A model generated the notes under the pieces. That model saw only the letters and a program-made list of their open reading frames with translations, was not told the origin of the DNA and searched no databases. Shown in pieces: positions 17,590-26,241 of a stretch of DNA of 64,000 nucleotides. Origin of the DNA: Trinickia dabaoshanensis (GTDB lineage Bacteria; Pseudomonadota; Gammaproteobacteria; Burkholderiales; Burkholderiaceae); contig NZ_PNYA01000021.1 in the NCBI RefSeq assembly GCF_002879885.1, positions 1 to 64,000 of the forward strand, in the 5' to 3' direction. Both the position numbers and the translations under genes were made by a program. Position 1 is the stretch's first letter; each line of letters opens with the position of its first letter.

Positions 17590-19059
17590 ATGCAGAACAT
17601 CGAAACGATCGATTTGAAGGACCCGTCGCTGCTCGCGACGAAGGCATTCATCGCCGGCAAGTGGGAAGACGCCGAGGGCAGCGCCACATTCGAAGTACGC
17701 AATCCGGCCACGGGCCGGGTGCTCGCGCAAGTCCCGCAAATGGGCGCGGCCGAAACGCGCCGCGCCATCGAAGCGGCCAACGCGGCTTGGGGCGCCTGGC
17801 GCGCACAGCCGGCGAAAGCGCGCGCCGCCGTGCTGCGCAAGTGGTACGACCTCATGCTCGCCAATGCCGACGATCTGGCCGCCATCATGACGGCCGAGCA
17901 AGGCAAACCGCTCGCCGAGGCGAAGGGCGAAATCCAGTACGCGGCCTCGTTCCTCGAGTGGTTCGGCGAAGAGGCGAAGCGCGTCTACGGCGACACGATT
18001 CCGAGCCCCACGGCCGACAAGCGGCTCGTCGTCGTCAAGGAACCGGTCGGCGTATGCGCCGCCATTACGCCGTGGAATTTCCCGGCCGCGATGATCACGC
18101 GCAAAGTCGGCCCGGCGCTGGCGGCCGGCTGCCCGATCGTCGTCAAACCGGCCGAGGCGACGCCGCTATCGGCGCTCGCGCTGGCCGTGCTGGCCGAGCG
18201 CGCGGGCGTGCCGGCCGGGGTGCTGAGCGTCGTGACGGGCGATCCGAAAGCGATCGGTGCCGAAATGACAAGCAATGCGCTCGTGCGCAAGCTCTCGTTC
18301 ACGGGTTCGACGGGCGTGGGCCGGCTGTTGATGTCGCAGTGCGCCGCCACGGTCAAAAAGCTCTCGCTCGAACTCGGCGGCAACGCGCCCTTCATCGTCT
18401 TCGACGATGCCGATCTCGATGCGGCGGTCGCCGGCGCGATCGCCTCGAAGTACCGCAATAGCGGCCAGACTTGCGTCTGCGCCAACCGTTTTTACGTACA
18501 CGAAAAGGTCTACGACGCCTTCGCCGCGAAGCTGCAAGCGGCCGTCGAGCAGCAACTGAAGGTCGGTCGCGGCACCGAACCTGGCGTGACCCAGGGTCCG
18601 CTCATCAACGAAGCCGCCTTGCTGAAGGTGGAAACGCACATTGCCGATGCCGTGTCGAAAGGCGCGCGGGTGGCGATCGGCGGTAAGCGCCACGCGCTCG
18701 GCCATAACTTTTTCGAACCGACCATTCTGACCGGCGTCACGTCGGCCATGCAGATCGCGAAGGAAGAGACGTTCGGCCCGGTGGCGCCGCTCTTCAAGTT
18801 CGCCGGCGACGACGAAGTAGTGCGCTTGGCCAACGATACCGAGTTCGGCCTCGCCGCCTACTTCTATAGCCGCGATATCGGCCGCGTCTGGCGCGTGGCC
18901 GAAGCGCTCGAATACGGCATGGTCGGCATCAATACGGGCCTCATCTCGAACGAAGTCGCACCGTTCGGCGGCGTCAAGCAATCGGGCCTCGGGCGGGAAG
19001 GATCGCACTACGGCATCGACGAATACGTCGTGGTCAAGTATCTGTGCATGGGTATTTGA
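17590..19059 (+). CDS. gabD: Succinate-semialdehyde dehydrogenase, NADP type
   Basis: 489 aa, the usual length. It oxidises succinate semialdehyde to succinate, completing GABA catabolism with gabT. Aldehyde dehydrogenase motifs are PWNFPAAMITRK, FTGSTGVGRLL, LELGGNAPFIVFDDAD and the catalytic C295 in SGQTCVCANRF; the nearby C297 is typical of redox-sensitive bacterial SSADHs. The C-terminus has PFGGVKQSGLGREGSHYGIDEY. ATG with GGAG upstream (GTTGGAGTTGAC). Confidence 0.96.
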   Translation: MQNIETIDLKDPSLLATKAFIAGKWEDAEGSATFEVRNPATGRVLAQVPQMGAAETRRAIEAANAAWGAWRAQPAKARAAVLRKWYDLMLANADDLAAIMTAEQGKPLAEAKGEIQYAASFLEWFGEEAKRVYGDTIPSPTADKRLVVVKEPVGVCAAITPWNFPAAMITRKVGPALAAGCPIVVKPAEATPLSALALAVLAERAGVPAGVLSVVTGDPKAIGAEMTSNALVRKLSFTGSTGVGRLLMSQCAATVKKLSLELGGNAPFIVFDDADLDAAVAGAIASKYRNSGQTCVCANRFYVHEKVYDAFAAKLQAAVEQQLKVGRGTEPGVTQGPLINEAALLKVETHIADAVSKGARVAIGGKRHALGHNFFEPTILTGVTSAMQIAKEETFGPVAPLFKFAGDDEVVRLANDTEFGLAAYFYSRDIGRVWRVAEALEYGMVGINTGLISNEVAPFGGVKQSGLGREGSHYGIDEYVVVKYLCMGI

Positions 19060-19395
19060 CAGTAATCGCGATTTAACACGTTGATTTATTTCGGAATACG
19101 CAACAAAACGACCGGCCGACTGCGCTTCGATTAACTGTTTTGCGATGGCGACGCAATGTCGCGCACGCAACTCCATGCGCGCCCAGTGTATTTCGAGATG
19201 TTGCATTCGCTCGCCATCCGGTGTTTTACTAGCAGCGCCGTTATTTTGGCGCGGTATGCTGTGCGCCGCGCTGCCGGCCTACGGCAGCCTGGGACAACCA
19301 CCGGCCGCCTGCGATGCGCAGAACGGCGCCTCTTTGCGGTAGCTGCATCCGATAGCTGCCGCATTGGGGTCGATCGAACCACTCGAGGAGTCAAC
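19060..19395 (+). other. Gap gabD to binding protein, probable promoter region
   Basis: 336 bases without a gene. It is AT-richer than the flanks in the first 80 bases. A short hairpin GCGCC-N8-GGCGC lies near 19235. GGAGT and an in-frame GTG at the end mark the binding-protein start. The spacing suggests a separate promoter for the transport gene, but no clear -35/-10 pair or operator was found. Confidence 0.35.
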
Positions 19396-20166
19396 GTGAA
19401 AAAATTGTTAGCCGCCGTGACCATCGCTACGCTCGCCGCATCGGCGGGTGTGGCGCAAGCGAAAGACTGGAAGCAAATTCGTATCGGTGTCGACGCGAGC
19501 TACGCCCCCTTCGAATCGAAAGCTGCGGACGGTAAGCTCGTCGGCTTCGACATCGATCTCGGCAACGAGATCTGCAAACGCCTGCATGCCAAATGCGTTT
19601 GGGTCGAAAACGACTTCGACGGCATGATTCCCGGTTTGAAAGCCAAGAAGTTCGACGGCGTGCTGTCGTCGATGACGATCACGCCTGAGCGCGAGAAGCA
19701 AATCGCCTTCTCGAAGCCGCTGTTCGAGACGCCGACGGCGCTCGTCGCGAAGAAGGGTTCGGGCATTCTGCCGTCCGCCGATTCGCTCAAGGGCAAGTCG
19801 GTCGGCGTCGAACAAGGCACGATCCAAGAAACCTACGCCAAGCAAAACTGGGAAGCGAAGGGCGTGAAGGTCGTTCCCTACCAAAACCAGGACCAGGTCT
19901 ATCAAGACTTGATCTCGGGCCGCCTCGACGCAGCGTTGCAAGACAAGGTGCAAGCCGACCTCGGCTTCCTGAAGCAACCGCGCGGCGCGCAATTCCAGCA
20001 AGTCGGCGATTCGATCCCGAGCGGCGCTGCCGCGATGGGTCTGCGCAAGGAAGATGCGGACCTGAAGGCCGACGTCGACAAGGCGATCGACGGCATCATG
20101 AAGGACGGCACCTACAAGAAGATCGAGAAGAAGTACTTCGACTTCGACGTTGCGCCGAAGGGCTGA
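19396..20166 (+). CDS. Periplasmic basic amino acid binding protein (ArgT/HisJ type)
   Basis: 256 aa from the GTG at 19396, with GAGGAG 5 bases upstream; upstream extension to 19156 lacks signal-peptide character. The start MKKLLAAVTIATLAASAGVAQA is a signal peptide. The mature protein is a family 3 solute-binding protein: IRIGVDASYAPFESKAADGK, LVGFDIDLGNEICKRLH, DFDGMIPGLKAKKFDGVLSSM and MTITPEREKQIAFS. It would deliver lysine/arginine/ornithine/histidine-type substrates to an ABC permease. No permease or ATPase gene follows; the next genes are an Rhs remnant, then a desuccinylase-like gene. That is odd, because such binding proteins are normally followed by their partners. Confidence 0.9.
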   Translation: MKKLLAAVTIATLAASAGVAQAKDWKQIRIGVDASYAPFESKAADGKLVGFDIDLGNEICKRLHAKCVWVENDFDGMIPGLKAKKFDGVLSSMTITPEREKQIAFSKPLFETPTALVAKKGSGILPSADSLKGKSVGVEQGTIQETYAKQNWEAKGVKVVPYQNQDQVYQDLISGRLDAALQDKVQADLGFLKQPRGAQFQQVGDSIPSGAAAMGLRKEDADLKADVDKAIDGIMKDGTYKKIEKKYFDFDVAPKG

Positions 20167-20181
20167 TCGTTAGGATCGTGG

Positions 20182-20240
20182 ACCGGGCGGTGACGCCCGG
20201 TGATTTGGCGGTGAGCAAAGGCCATCGAACGCTCACCGCC
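20182..20240 (+). terminator. Tandem hairpins after the binding protein gene
   Basis: Two perfect inverted repeats follow the stop codon. The first is ACCGGGCG-GTGA-CGCCCGGT at 20182-20201, followed by GATTT. The second is GGCGGTGAGC-N14-GCTCACCGCC at 20207-20240. Together they are a plausible terminator for the gab/binding-protein transcript and for the converging Rhs-side genes. Confidence 0.6.
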
Positions 20241-20248
20241 ACAATCGC

Positions 20249-20727
20249 TTACTTCGCCGCCGCGCTAATCGGCGTGCCCGCGTACTTCAGCGTCTCGACT
20301 TCCTGCTGCGCCGTTTTGGAGTCATGCAGCGTCGGCGTGACGTGATCGACCAGCAGCCCCATGCTCATGGACGTCCGCACGGATTTCGTATCCCGGCGTG
20401 CAGTGCGAACTTGACATCTCACTTCACTTCGGTCGAAGTCGATACCGTACATTCGCCGGGCTCTTCATCGACAAAGAAGAATCCGCCCGGAACGGAACGC
20501 CCTACGACTTTATCGTTGAGCTTAATCTCAGGCTGAATCGTCGCTCCGCCAAAGGTATCCAAGTGGAAGAAATAAATGCGGCCGTGAGCTTCCCCCCGCT
20601 TTTCGCCTTCCAGAGGCCCGGGGTTGTGCAGCCGTATCCTTTGTCCGCTGAGCCGCAAGATGCGTACCCAGCCCCTCAGTACGTGGGAACCGCGAGCTGC
20701 CAATGCCACCACCGCCACTCTGGCCAA
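20249..20727 (-). pseudogene. DUF2846-like lipoprotein gene, decayed
   Basis: Two reading-frame pieces together resemble a DUF2846 protein. The first reads RIYFFHLDTFGGATIQPEIKL, GGFFFVDEEPGECTVSTSTEVK and then hits a TGA at 20419-20421. Ignoring that stop, translation continues DVKFALHAG. A one-base frameshift near 20400 then leads to SVRTSMSMGLLVDHVTPTL and a normal end at 20249. The N-terminal signal/lipobox is also out of frame. The gene therefore carries at least one premature stop and one or two frameshifts. Intact DUF2846 proteins are small envelope lipoproteins; here nothing functional is expected. Confidence 0.65.
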
Positions 20728-20772
20728 CTGTGTCTATAGTATTTGACGCACCAGCCGCGTCTCAGTCGCTCG

Positions 20773-21162
20773 TTAGATCTCCACCTCCTTCTTGATATTC
20801 GTGTCAGGGACTGATTGTACGAACTCGCGCCACGCCACGAGTGCTCGACGGAGTACCGTAAGGTCAATCACTTCCTTGTAGTCCTCGTCGTTCAAAGAGT
20901 AGATCACTGCTTCGTCAGACTTCAGCTTCGCACCCCAGTCGTCTCGGTCCCAGTTCCCCTCGGTGATTTCGCCTCCTAGGACGGCATCAACTTTGGCTAT
21001 CCCTTCGTCGATCCATGGAACGGTACCAAGGTATCCTTGCCCACCGTCATCCATTAGCAGGCAAGCAAGAAGGCTAACACCGTCCTTATTGACAATAACC
21101 GAGCTACAGCAAGGAGTTTCCCTCCCTGCTGCATCCTGCCATGAAAACGTCAATTTCATCAC
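20773..21162 (-). CDS. Probable immunity protein for the EndoU toxin
   Basis: 129 aa, acidic, cytoplasmic, no recognised family. Notable stretches are an N-terminal strand MMKLTFSWQDAAG, DDGGQGYLGTVPW and a C-terminal helix TVLRRALVAWREFVQSV. It starts 7 bases after the Rhs stop, with AGGACA as ribosome site, and lies on the same strand. That is the standard place for the cognate immunity gene of a C-terminal toxin domain. The function rests on position alone. Confidence 0.6.
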   Translation of the reverse strand: MMKLTFSWQDAAGRETPCCSSVIVNKDGVSLLACLLMDDGGQGYLGTVPWIDEGIAKVDAVLGGEITEGNWDRDDWGAKLKSDEAVIYSLNDEDYKEVIDLTVLRRALVAWREFVQSVPDTNIKKEVEI

Positions 21163-21169
21163 TTGTGTC

Positions 21170-23845
21170 CTAGAAGATTGGGTAGACAGTAGTCTTCGGC
21201 ATCAACCAACCTTGCACTCTAACGCCGCTTGGCGTGATACCTGTCCATTTATTACCGGTGATAACACGGTTCTGATACGCAGCATCCACTTCGACTTTAA
21301 TGCGATCCGCGGTCCAGGAGTCAGGGAATAGTGTCGATACGCCACCGTTGTTGGTCTTCGGCAACCACTGCCCAGGATTCGCAGGATCGGGAACCGCGAT
21401 CTGCGCTTTATAAACGCCTTGGGCGTTCGGCGCAGATTCAGTTCCCGGAATGATTTGAACATTTCCAGATGCCGTTGAGTGTCCGCCCACCACGCTGCCG
21501 TTAGCCTTCACCTCACCGCTGAGAATGTGACCATCGAAATCAATGGGCGCCGTCACATTTCCAACATCGCGAGTCGCCTGAGTATTGAGATCAAGCGGCC
21601 CCACGAAGTCTGGCGATAGCGGGTCACCACTATACGGCGTCACGGTCCGACCACTCTCTGTCGCGCCATCCACGCCAACCGCCGAGATTCCCATACCCCG
21701 CGGCATCGCAAAGAGTATCCCACCGGTGCGTTGCAGGTGCGACTCAATTGCATCGCGTGCCATCGGCGCCACCCAGCGCCCTAACGCGGTCAACCCAACT
21801 TTCCCCGCATCCAACATCGGCCCTGCGGCACTGGGCGCGGCAGACATCGCCGTATCCACAACCGATCCGCCAAAGCGATACGCCGCGCCCGCTTCATCTT
21901 GCCGATAAAGTGCGTTCAATACGCCGAGCGGCGAGGACCTCACCGCTCCCGTTACTGCATTGCCCACATCGCTCAGAATCGTGTCGCCAAGCTGGCCAGC
22001 GTCATACGCATTGGCATAGTGAGCGCCAATCGCCTCCGCAGTATCGAACGGATGCGACACGACATGCCACACGCCCGCCGCCATATCGCTCAACCGGTCA
22101 ATGCCACCGCTTAGCGCTTGCCCCACCGGATTGAACGCTTCGAACGCCTTGAACCCGCTCAGGGCGCTCACCGTTCCCATCTCGGGCGTTGGCCTCACCA
22201 CGATCGTCGGCATATGGACGATCCCATCCGCCCCTACCGGATAAAACGAATACCCCGCTCCAGCCTCAAGCCCATCCGCTACCGCCGCCGTCTGGACACC
22301 CATGCTGCCCATCTGTTCCGGCAAGGCCGACACGGCAATCGCCGGATACGGCACGGCATAACCGTTCACATCCGGCGAGTACGGCGAGCCAACCGTCGCG
22401 CCCCCGTTATCCCAGCCCATCCCCGCATTCGCCGACCACGCAAACTGCTTACCCGGATCGGGGGCATAACCCGATTGCGCGACGAGATCGTCAACGTTGC
22501 CCCTCGGACCATACAGCGCACTCGTTCCCGTCGATTGCGACTGCGACTGCATCTGCTCTTCGAGTTCACTGCCGATCGTATTGCCCGCGATTGAGCCGAT
22601 CATCCTCGGCAATCGGTCCCGCATGCTCCCGCCCAGCACCGTGGCGCCCGCCGTTTGCGACACCACCCCGCTTACGATCCGGCCAAACTCAGGGTTCTTT
22701 CCAATGCTCGTTTGGCTTACTTCATTATTCACGCCCCCGGCTATCGCGCTGGCCGCAAGCCCGCGCCAGTCGAAGTGATGCTGCAAGCCCGTCGCGACAT
22801 CCACACCCTGACTAATCGAGTTACTCAGCGCGGCTTGCGCCACTCCGCGCGCAAACCGCGAAAGGTCGTCTACCCCTTGCAATGACGGGCCGTATTCCCC
22901 CACGCCCGCACCCACCGCTCCGCCAATGGCTCCGATCACCACGCCCGTCCACTGGAAACCGTGCTGGTCCCCGGAGGCAATCAACACCCCCTGCGAGGCG
23001 GCCGCACCCGCCGCGCCCGCTGTCGCCCCGGCCATCATCGGGCTCATGTACGGCGCCGCCAGGCCATCGGTCACATACGTCACCACAATGGCCACTACCA
23101 TCGCCAGCACTTCATCGTAGCCCCCGCAGGCCCCCTGATGCTCCGGCGGAGGCGGCGGCAAAGGCTCCGTGGGCAACGTCGGCATCGCGTCGCCGATCGC
23201 CTCCCCTGCGTTGTAGACCTTGAACGTCGACGCATTGTTGTGGAAATTGGCCACCTTGTTCGGGATCGACAAGATCTGTCCCGCGCTCAGATGGCTCTCC
23301 CTGCTCAGGCCGTTGGCATCGGCGATCACGTACCACAGCGACGCATCCCCCCACAGCGCTCGTGCAATCGAGTTCAGCGTGTCGCCGTCTTGCACCGTAT
23401 AACGAGTCGGCGTCTTGCCCGGATATTCCGCGTTGATCGGTTCATAGTTTTGATCGAAGTCGGCCGAGGTCACCGGGTGCCCGTAGCGGAACTGCCCATA
23501 GCCCTTCTGCTTGTCCGCCTGTGCCAGCTCTTCCGCGTACGACACCGCGGAAGGGCCGTCGTTGCTCACATCGCCGATCCGGTTGCCGTCGTAACGGAAG
23601 TCCGACAACCCGGTGCCCCAGCGCCATGAGCTCGGGTTCGTTGCATCCGTCCCACGCACTTGTATCGTGCTTTGCTCTGCCTGATCCCACCAGACATAGC
23701 CGGTCGCGGTATCGACCACAGCAGGGTTGGCCGAATCTCGTTGCTGCGTGTGCGTCACCATGCCCTGATCGGCCCCGGTGTAGTTGCCATGACCGTCGTA
23801 GGAGGCTCCGACGCGTTGACCGGCAGCGTCGTACCGGCACACCAC
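21170..23845 (-). CDS. 5'-truncated Rhs-type protein with LysM and EndoU toxin domain
   Basis: 891 aa from a GTG at 23845, right after an in-frame TGA. The beginning (RYDAAGQRVGASYDGHGNYTGADQG) is the end of an Rhs YD-repeat core; the rest of that core is missing, so this is an orphan C-terminal module. Order: Rhs remnant 1-140, LysM 149-197 (YTVQDGDTLNSIARALWGD), a proline-rich linker, Gly/Ala-rich hydrophobic segments at about 240-430, and an EndoU-type nuclease domain from about 770. The last has DGHILSGEV, VVGGHSTASG, FPDSWTADRIKVEVDAAYQN and TTVYPIF. EndoU toxins cleave RNA, often tRNA. Without its Rhs shell it probably cannot be delivered, but can recombine onto a full-length Rhs gene. 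Confidence 0.75.
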   Translation of the reverse strand: MVCRYDAAGQRVGASYDGHGNYTGADQGMVTHTQQRDSANPAVVDTATGYVWWDQAEQSTIQVRGTDATNPSSWRWGTGLSDFRYDGNRIGDVSNDGPSAVSYAEELAQADKQKGYGQFRYGHPVTSADFDQNYEPINAEYPGKTPTRYTVQDGDTLNSIARALWGDASLWYVIADANGLSRESHLSAGQILSIPNKVANFHNNASTFKVYNAGEAIGDAMPTLPTEPLPPPPPEHQGACGGYDEVLAMVVAIVVTYVTDGLAAPYMSPMMAGATAGAAGAAASQGVLIASGDQHGFQWTGVVIGAIGGAVGAGVGEYGPSLQGVDDLSRFARGVAQAALSNSISQGVDVATGLQHHFDWRGLAASAIAGGVNNEVSQTSIGKNPEFGRIVSGVVSQTAGATVLGGSMRDRLPRMIGSIAGNTIGSELEEQMQSQSQSTGTSALYGPRGNVDDLVAQSGYAPDPGKQFAWSANAGMGWDNGGATVGSPYSPDVNGYAVPYPAIAVSALPEQMGSMGVQTAAVADGLEAGAGYSFYPVGADGIVHMPTIVVRPTPEMGTVSALSGFKAFEAFNPVGQALSGGIDRLSDMAAGVWHVVSHPFDTAEAIGAHYANAYDAGQLGDTILSDVGNAVTGAVRSSPLGVLNALYRQDEAGAAYRFGGSVVDTAMSAAPSAAGPMLDAGKVGLTALGRWVAPMARDAIESHLQRTGGILFAMPRGMGISAVGVDGATESGRTVTPYSGDPLSPDFVGPLDLNTQATRDVGNVTAPIDFDGHILSGEVKANGSVVGGHSTASGNVQIIPGTESAPNAQGVYKAQIAVPDPANPGQWLPKTNNGGVSTLFPDSWTADRIKVEVDAAYQNRVITGNKWTGITPSGVRVQGWLMPKTTVYPIF

Positions 23846-23887
23846 TCACTCCCCCACCGACGTACAATCAAACATCGCCGACTCGTC

Positions 23888-23912
23888 GCGCCGCTCTCCA
23901 GAGGAGCGGCGC
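23888..23912 (+). other. Hairpin covering the ribosome site region of the desuccinylase-like gene
   Basis: GCGCCGCTC-N7-GAGCGGCGC is a perfect 9-bp stem ending 11 bases before the ATG at 23924. The right arm includes GAGGAG. It may be the terminator left from the gene that once lay upstream, or it may reduce translation initiation. The truncated Rhs ends at 23845, so the recombination junction lies between 23846 and here. Confidence 0.4.
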
Positions 23913-23923
23913 AGAAAATCGCT

Positions 23924-25039
23924 ATGCAAAAGAAGTTTCATCCGCTGATTTCCCCTTCGCTCGGTACCGAGCGCGCCTTGACGAGCTTCCACTACGGGCC
24001 GCAAGGCGGGCACAAGGTGTATGTGCAATCGTCTTTGCATGCCGACGAGTTGCCGGGGATGCTCGTCGCCTGGGAACTACGCCGCAAGCTCGCCGCGCTC
24101 GAAGCCGCCGGCAAGCTGCGCGCAGAGATCGTCGTCGTGCCGGTCCCGAACCCGATCGGTCTCAGCCAGCATGTGCTCGGACAAATGATCGGCCGCTTCG
24201 AAACGAACACGGCCACGAACTTCAACCGCAACTTCTACGATCTGGCCGGGCTCGTCATGCCGCGCATCGAAGCGCGCCTGACGGGCGACGCCGAGGCGAA
24301 CCTGCGCGCGGTGCGGCTTGCCATGCGCGAGGCGCTCGATGGGCAAACGCCGCGCACTGAACTGGAATCGCAGCGACTCGCCTTGCAGCGCCTCTCGTTC
24401 GATGCCGACGTCGTGCTCGATCTGCACTGCGACTTCGAAGGCGCGATGCACCTGTACACGAATCCCGAGTTGTGGGCCGACGTCGAACCGCTCGCGCGCT
24501 ACCTCGATGCGAAGGCCTCGCTCTTGGCGCTCAATTCGGTCGGCAATCCGTTCGACGAAATTCACAGCTTCTGCTGGTCGGAGTTGCGCGCGCGTTTTGG
24601 CGAGCGCTTCCCGATCCCGAACGGCTCGATCTCCGTGACGGTAGAGCTGCGCGGCCAGGCGGACGTTTCCTACGCGCATGCGGAGCACGACTCGCAAGCC
24701 ATCGTCGAATTCTTGACGCAGCGCGGGCTCATCGAGGGAACGCCGGCGCACATGCCGCCGCTCGCGTTCCCCGCCACGCCGCTGGCCGGCACCGAGCCGC
24801 TGCACGCCCCGATCTCCGGCGTACTCGTGTTCCGCACGCCGGCCGGCATCTGGATCGAGAAGGGACAGGAGGTGGCCGATATCGTCGATCCGTTGACCGA
24901 TCGAGTCGAAACGGTCAAAGCGGGCACGTCGGGTGTCTTGTATGCGCGGCACCGAACCCGCTTCGCCACGGCCGGCATGGAGGTGGCCCGCATTGCCGGT
25001 GCGACGCCCTATCGCAGCGGCTCGCTGCTGTCGGCCTAA
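23924..25039 (+). CDS. Succinylglutamate desuccinylase/aspartoacylase family protein
   Basis: 371 aa from the ATG at 23924. It is a zinc-dependent M14-like deacylase: H39 and E42 in SLHADELPGML, H168 in LDLHCD, and E241 in TVELRGQ as the catalytic glutamate; NFNRNF (about 99-104) is the substrate site. The C-terminal domain (APISGVLVFRTPAGIWIEKGQEVADI) is the beta-barrel lid. It should remove an acyl group from an amino acid or ectoine-like substrate. Such genes commonly follow basic amino acid ABC genes, so it was probably the distal gene of the operon begun by the binding protein at 19396. Confidence 0.85.
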   Translation: MQKKFHPLISPSLGTERALTSFHYGPQGGHKVYVQSSLHADELPGMLVAWELRRKLAALEAAGKLRAEIVVVPVPNPIGLSQHVLGQMIGRFETNTATNFNRNFYDLAGLVMPRIEARLTGDAEANLRAVRLAMREALDGQTPRTELESQRLALQRLSFDADVVLDLHCDFEGAMHLYTNPELWADVEPLARYLDAKASLLALNSVGNPFDEIHSFCWSELRARFGERFPIPNGSISVTVELRGQADVSYAHAEHDSQAIVEFLTQRGLIEGTPAHMPPLAFPATPLAGTEPLHAPISGVLVFRTPAGIWIEKGQEVADIVDPLTDRVETVKAGTSGVLYARHRTRFATAGMEVARIAGATPYRSGSLLSA

Positions 25040-25046
25040 GCGACAC

Positions 25047-25083
25047 GCCCGGCGCCCGCTCGCAGGATGCGAACGGGCCGGGC
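25047..25083. terminator. Bidirectional terminator hairpin between convergent genes
   Basis: Nested complementary arms GCCCG (25047), GCCCG (25054) and TCGCA pair with TGCGA, CGGGC and CGGGC across a GGA loop, giving about 15 pairs with a C/A mismatch and a two-base bulge. It lies between the stops of the desuccinylase-like gene and the convergent VioB-like gene. Confidence 0.6.
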
Positions 25084-25092
25084 AAAGGCGCA

Positions 25093-26241
25093 TCAAAGAC
25101 GAACGACCGGCTCCATGCGCGAATGGTCGGGCATGAAAGGCGGTGCCGCGTACGCGTTCTCCGATACGGCAAACTGCATGACTTGCTGGGCCACCAGCTT
25201 CAGTTCGAACATGATGCCCAAGGCCGAATCGAGTTTGGCCGGGCTGCCGTTGAACGTTTCCTCCAAGGCACGCAGTAAGCGGCAATACGCTCCATAAAAT
25301 GCCGAGCCTGCGATATGGGCGCCGCTGTCCGGCGGGTAATCGGACAGCGCGGCGTTGTTCTGCAGCGTGACGATGAGCCCCGTGTCCAGCGGCACATCGC
25401 CGCCCGTGTACGACCAGCCGGAAATCGCCTTGTCGTCAGGCACGAGGAGCTTGCCGTAATAGATTTCGCCGAACTTGAAATAGTGCGCGTAGGTTTTGTC
25501 GCCGTCCTTCGGATCGATTTGGTCCTGCCTGATCTGAAGCCCCTCGCCTTGCGCGATGATCTTCTCGAGAACCGCCTGCGCGGATTCGAACGAACTCACT
25601 CGGCCGTCCGGGGCGCCTTCGATTTCGTAATTGAACCAATCGGTGATCACGACCTGACGCTCGAGCCGCGGTTGAGCAAACACGCTGGGTCCCAATCGTT
25701 TGAGCGCTTCGATCACCGCGTTATAAAAATCGCCGAGCGACCCATATCCCGACCCCGGGCCGATCGGCGGTACCGAACCGCCCTCGCCCGGGAGTGTCGC
25801 CGTGGTATCGGGCCGCTCGATCGCCATGAACACGTCATGTATCTGCGGCCGGGTCAACGAAGCCAAACCGACCACCAAGCCATCGTCCACATCCAAGGGG
25901 AACGTGGACGGATAGCGGATGCTCGACCCGAGCGCGACGATCGGCACGTCTCCCCCGATCGCGATCAGCGTGTTGGCGGCCAGCGTCATATGCAGCATTT
26001 CCTCGACCACGACCGAATGGACGAGCTTGCGGGCCTCGAAATTTTCGTCACGGATCGAAAACAGCGCGGTCAGATAAGGCGGAATGGTCATCAACTCCGT
26101 CTGCACGGCGGCCTTCAACGATTCTTGAACCGGCCCGGCATCGGCCGCGGCGTTCAACTTATCGATGATCTCTCTTCGTACTTTCAACATGATGTAGTCA
26201 TCCCAGATTGATGGTCGATATTCGGTAGCTGCATCAGGCAT
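25093..26241 (-). CDS. VioB/RebD-like C-terminal half, ferritin-like domain
   Basis: 382 aa. The ATG at 26241 overlaps the stop of the preceding gene by one base (TGATG). The N-terminal half is the VioB-type ferritin-like fold (PF12902): QTELMTIPPYLTALFSI, then VVVEEMLHMTLAANTLIAIGGD, which parallels HEEMIHYLVVNNLLMALGE as I recall it from violacein VioB. The EExxH motif would bind metal. A middle SxGDFYNAVIEAL segment and a C-terminal helical part (AFYGAYCRLLRALEETF) also follow VioB. In VioB, RebD and StaD this region belongs to a protein of about 1000 aa that couples two indole-3-pyruvate imines. Substrate here is unknown. Confidence 0.75.
   Translation of the reverse strand: MPDAATEYRPSIWDDYIMLKVRREIIDKLNAAADAGPVQESLKAAVQTELMTIPPYLTALFSIRDENFEARKLVHSVVVEEMLHMTLAANTLIAIGGDVPIVALGSSIRYPSTFPLDVDDGLVVGLASLTRPQIHDVFMAIERPDTTATLPGEGGSVPPIGPGSGYGSLGDFYNAVIEALKRLGPSVFAQPRLERQVVITDWFNYEIEGAPDGRVSSFESAQAVLEKIIAQGEGLQIRQDQIDPKDGDKTYAHYFKFGEIYYGKLLVPDDKAISGWSYTGGDVPLDTGLIVTLQNNAALSDYPPDSGAHIAGSAFYGAYCRLLRALEETFNGSPAKLDSALGIMFELKLVAQQVMQFAVSENAYAAPPFMPDHSRMEPVVRL

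Noticed and set aside
19225-19275. Sigma-54 promoter before the binding protein gene
   Set aside because: TGGCGC and TGC elements occur, but the GG-to-GC spacing is not 10 bases.
21170-23845. Complete Rhs/YD-repeat toxin
   Set aside because: Only the last part of the YD core is present and an in-frame stop precedes the GTG, so it is a truncated orphan module.
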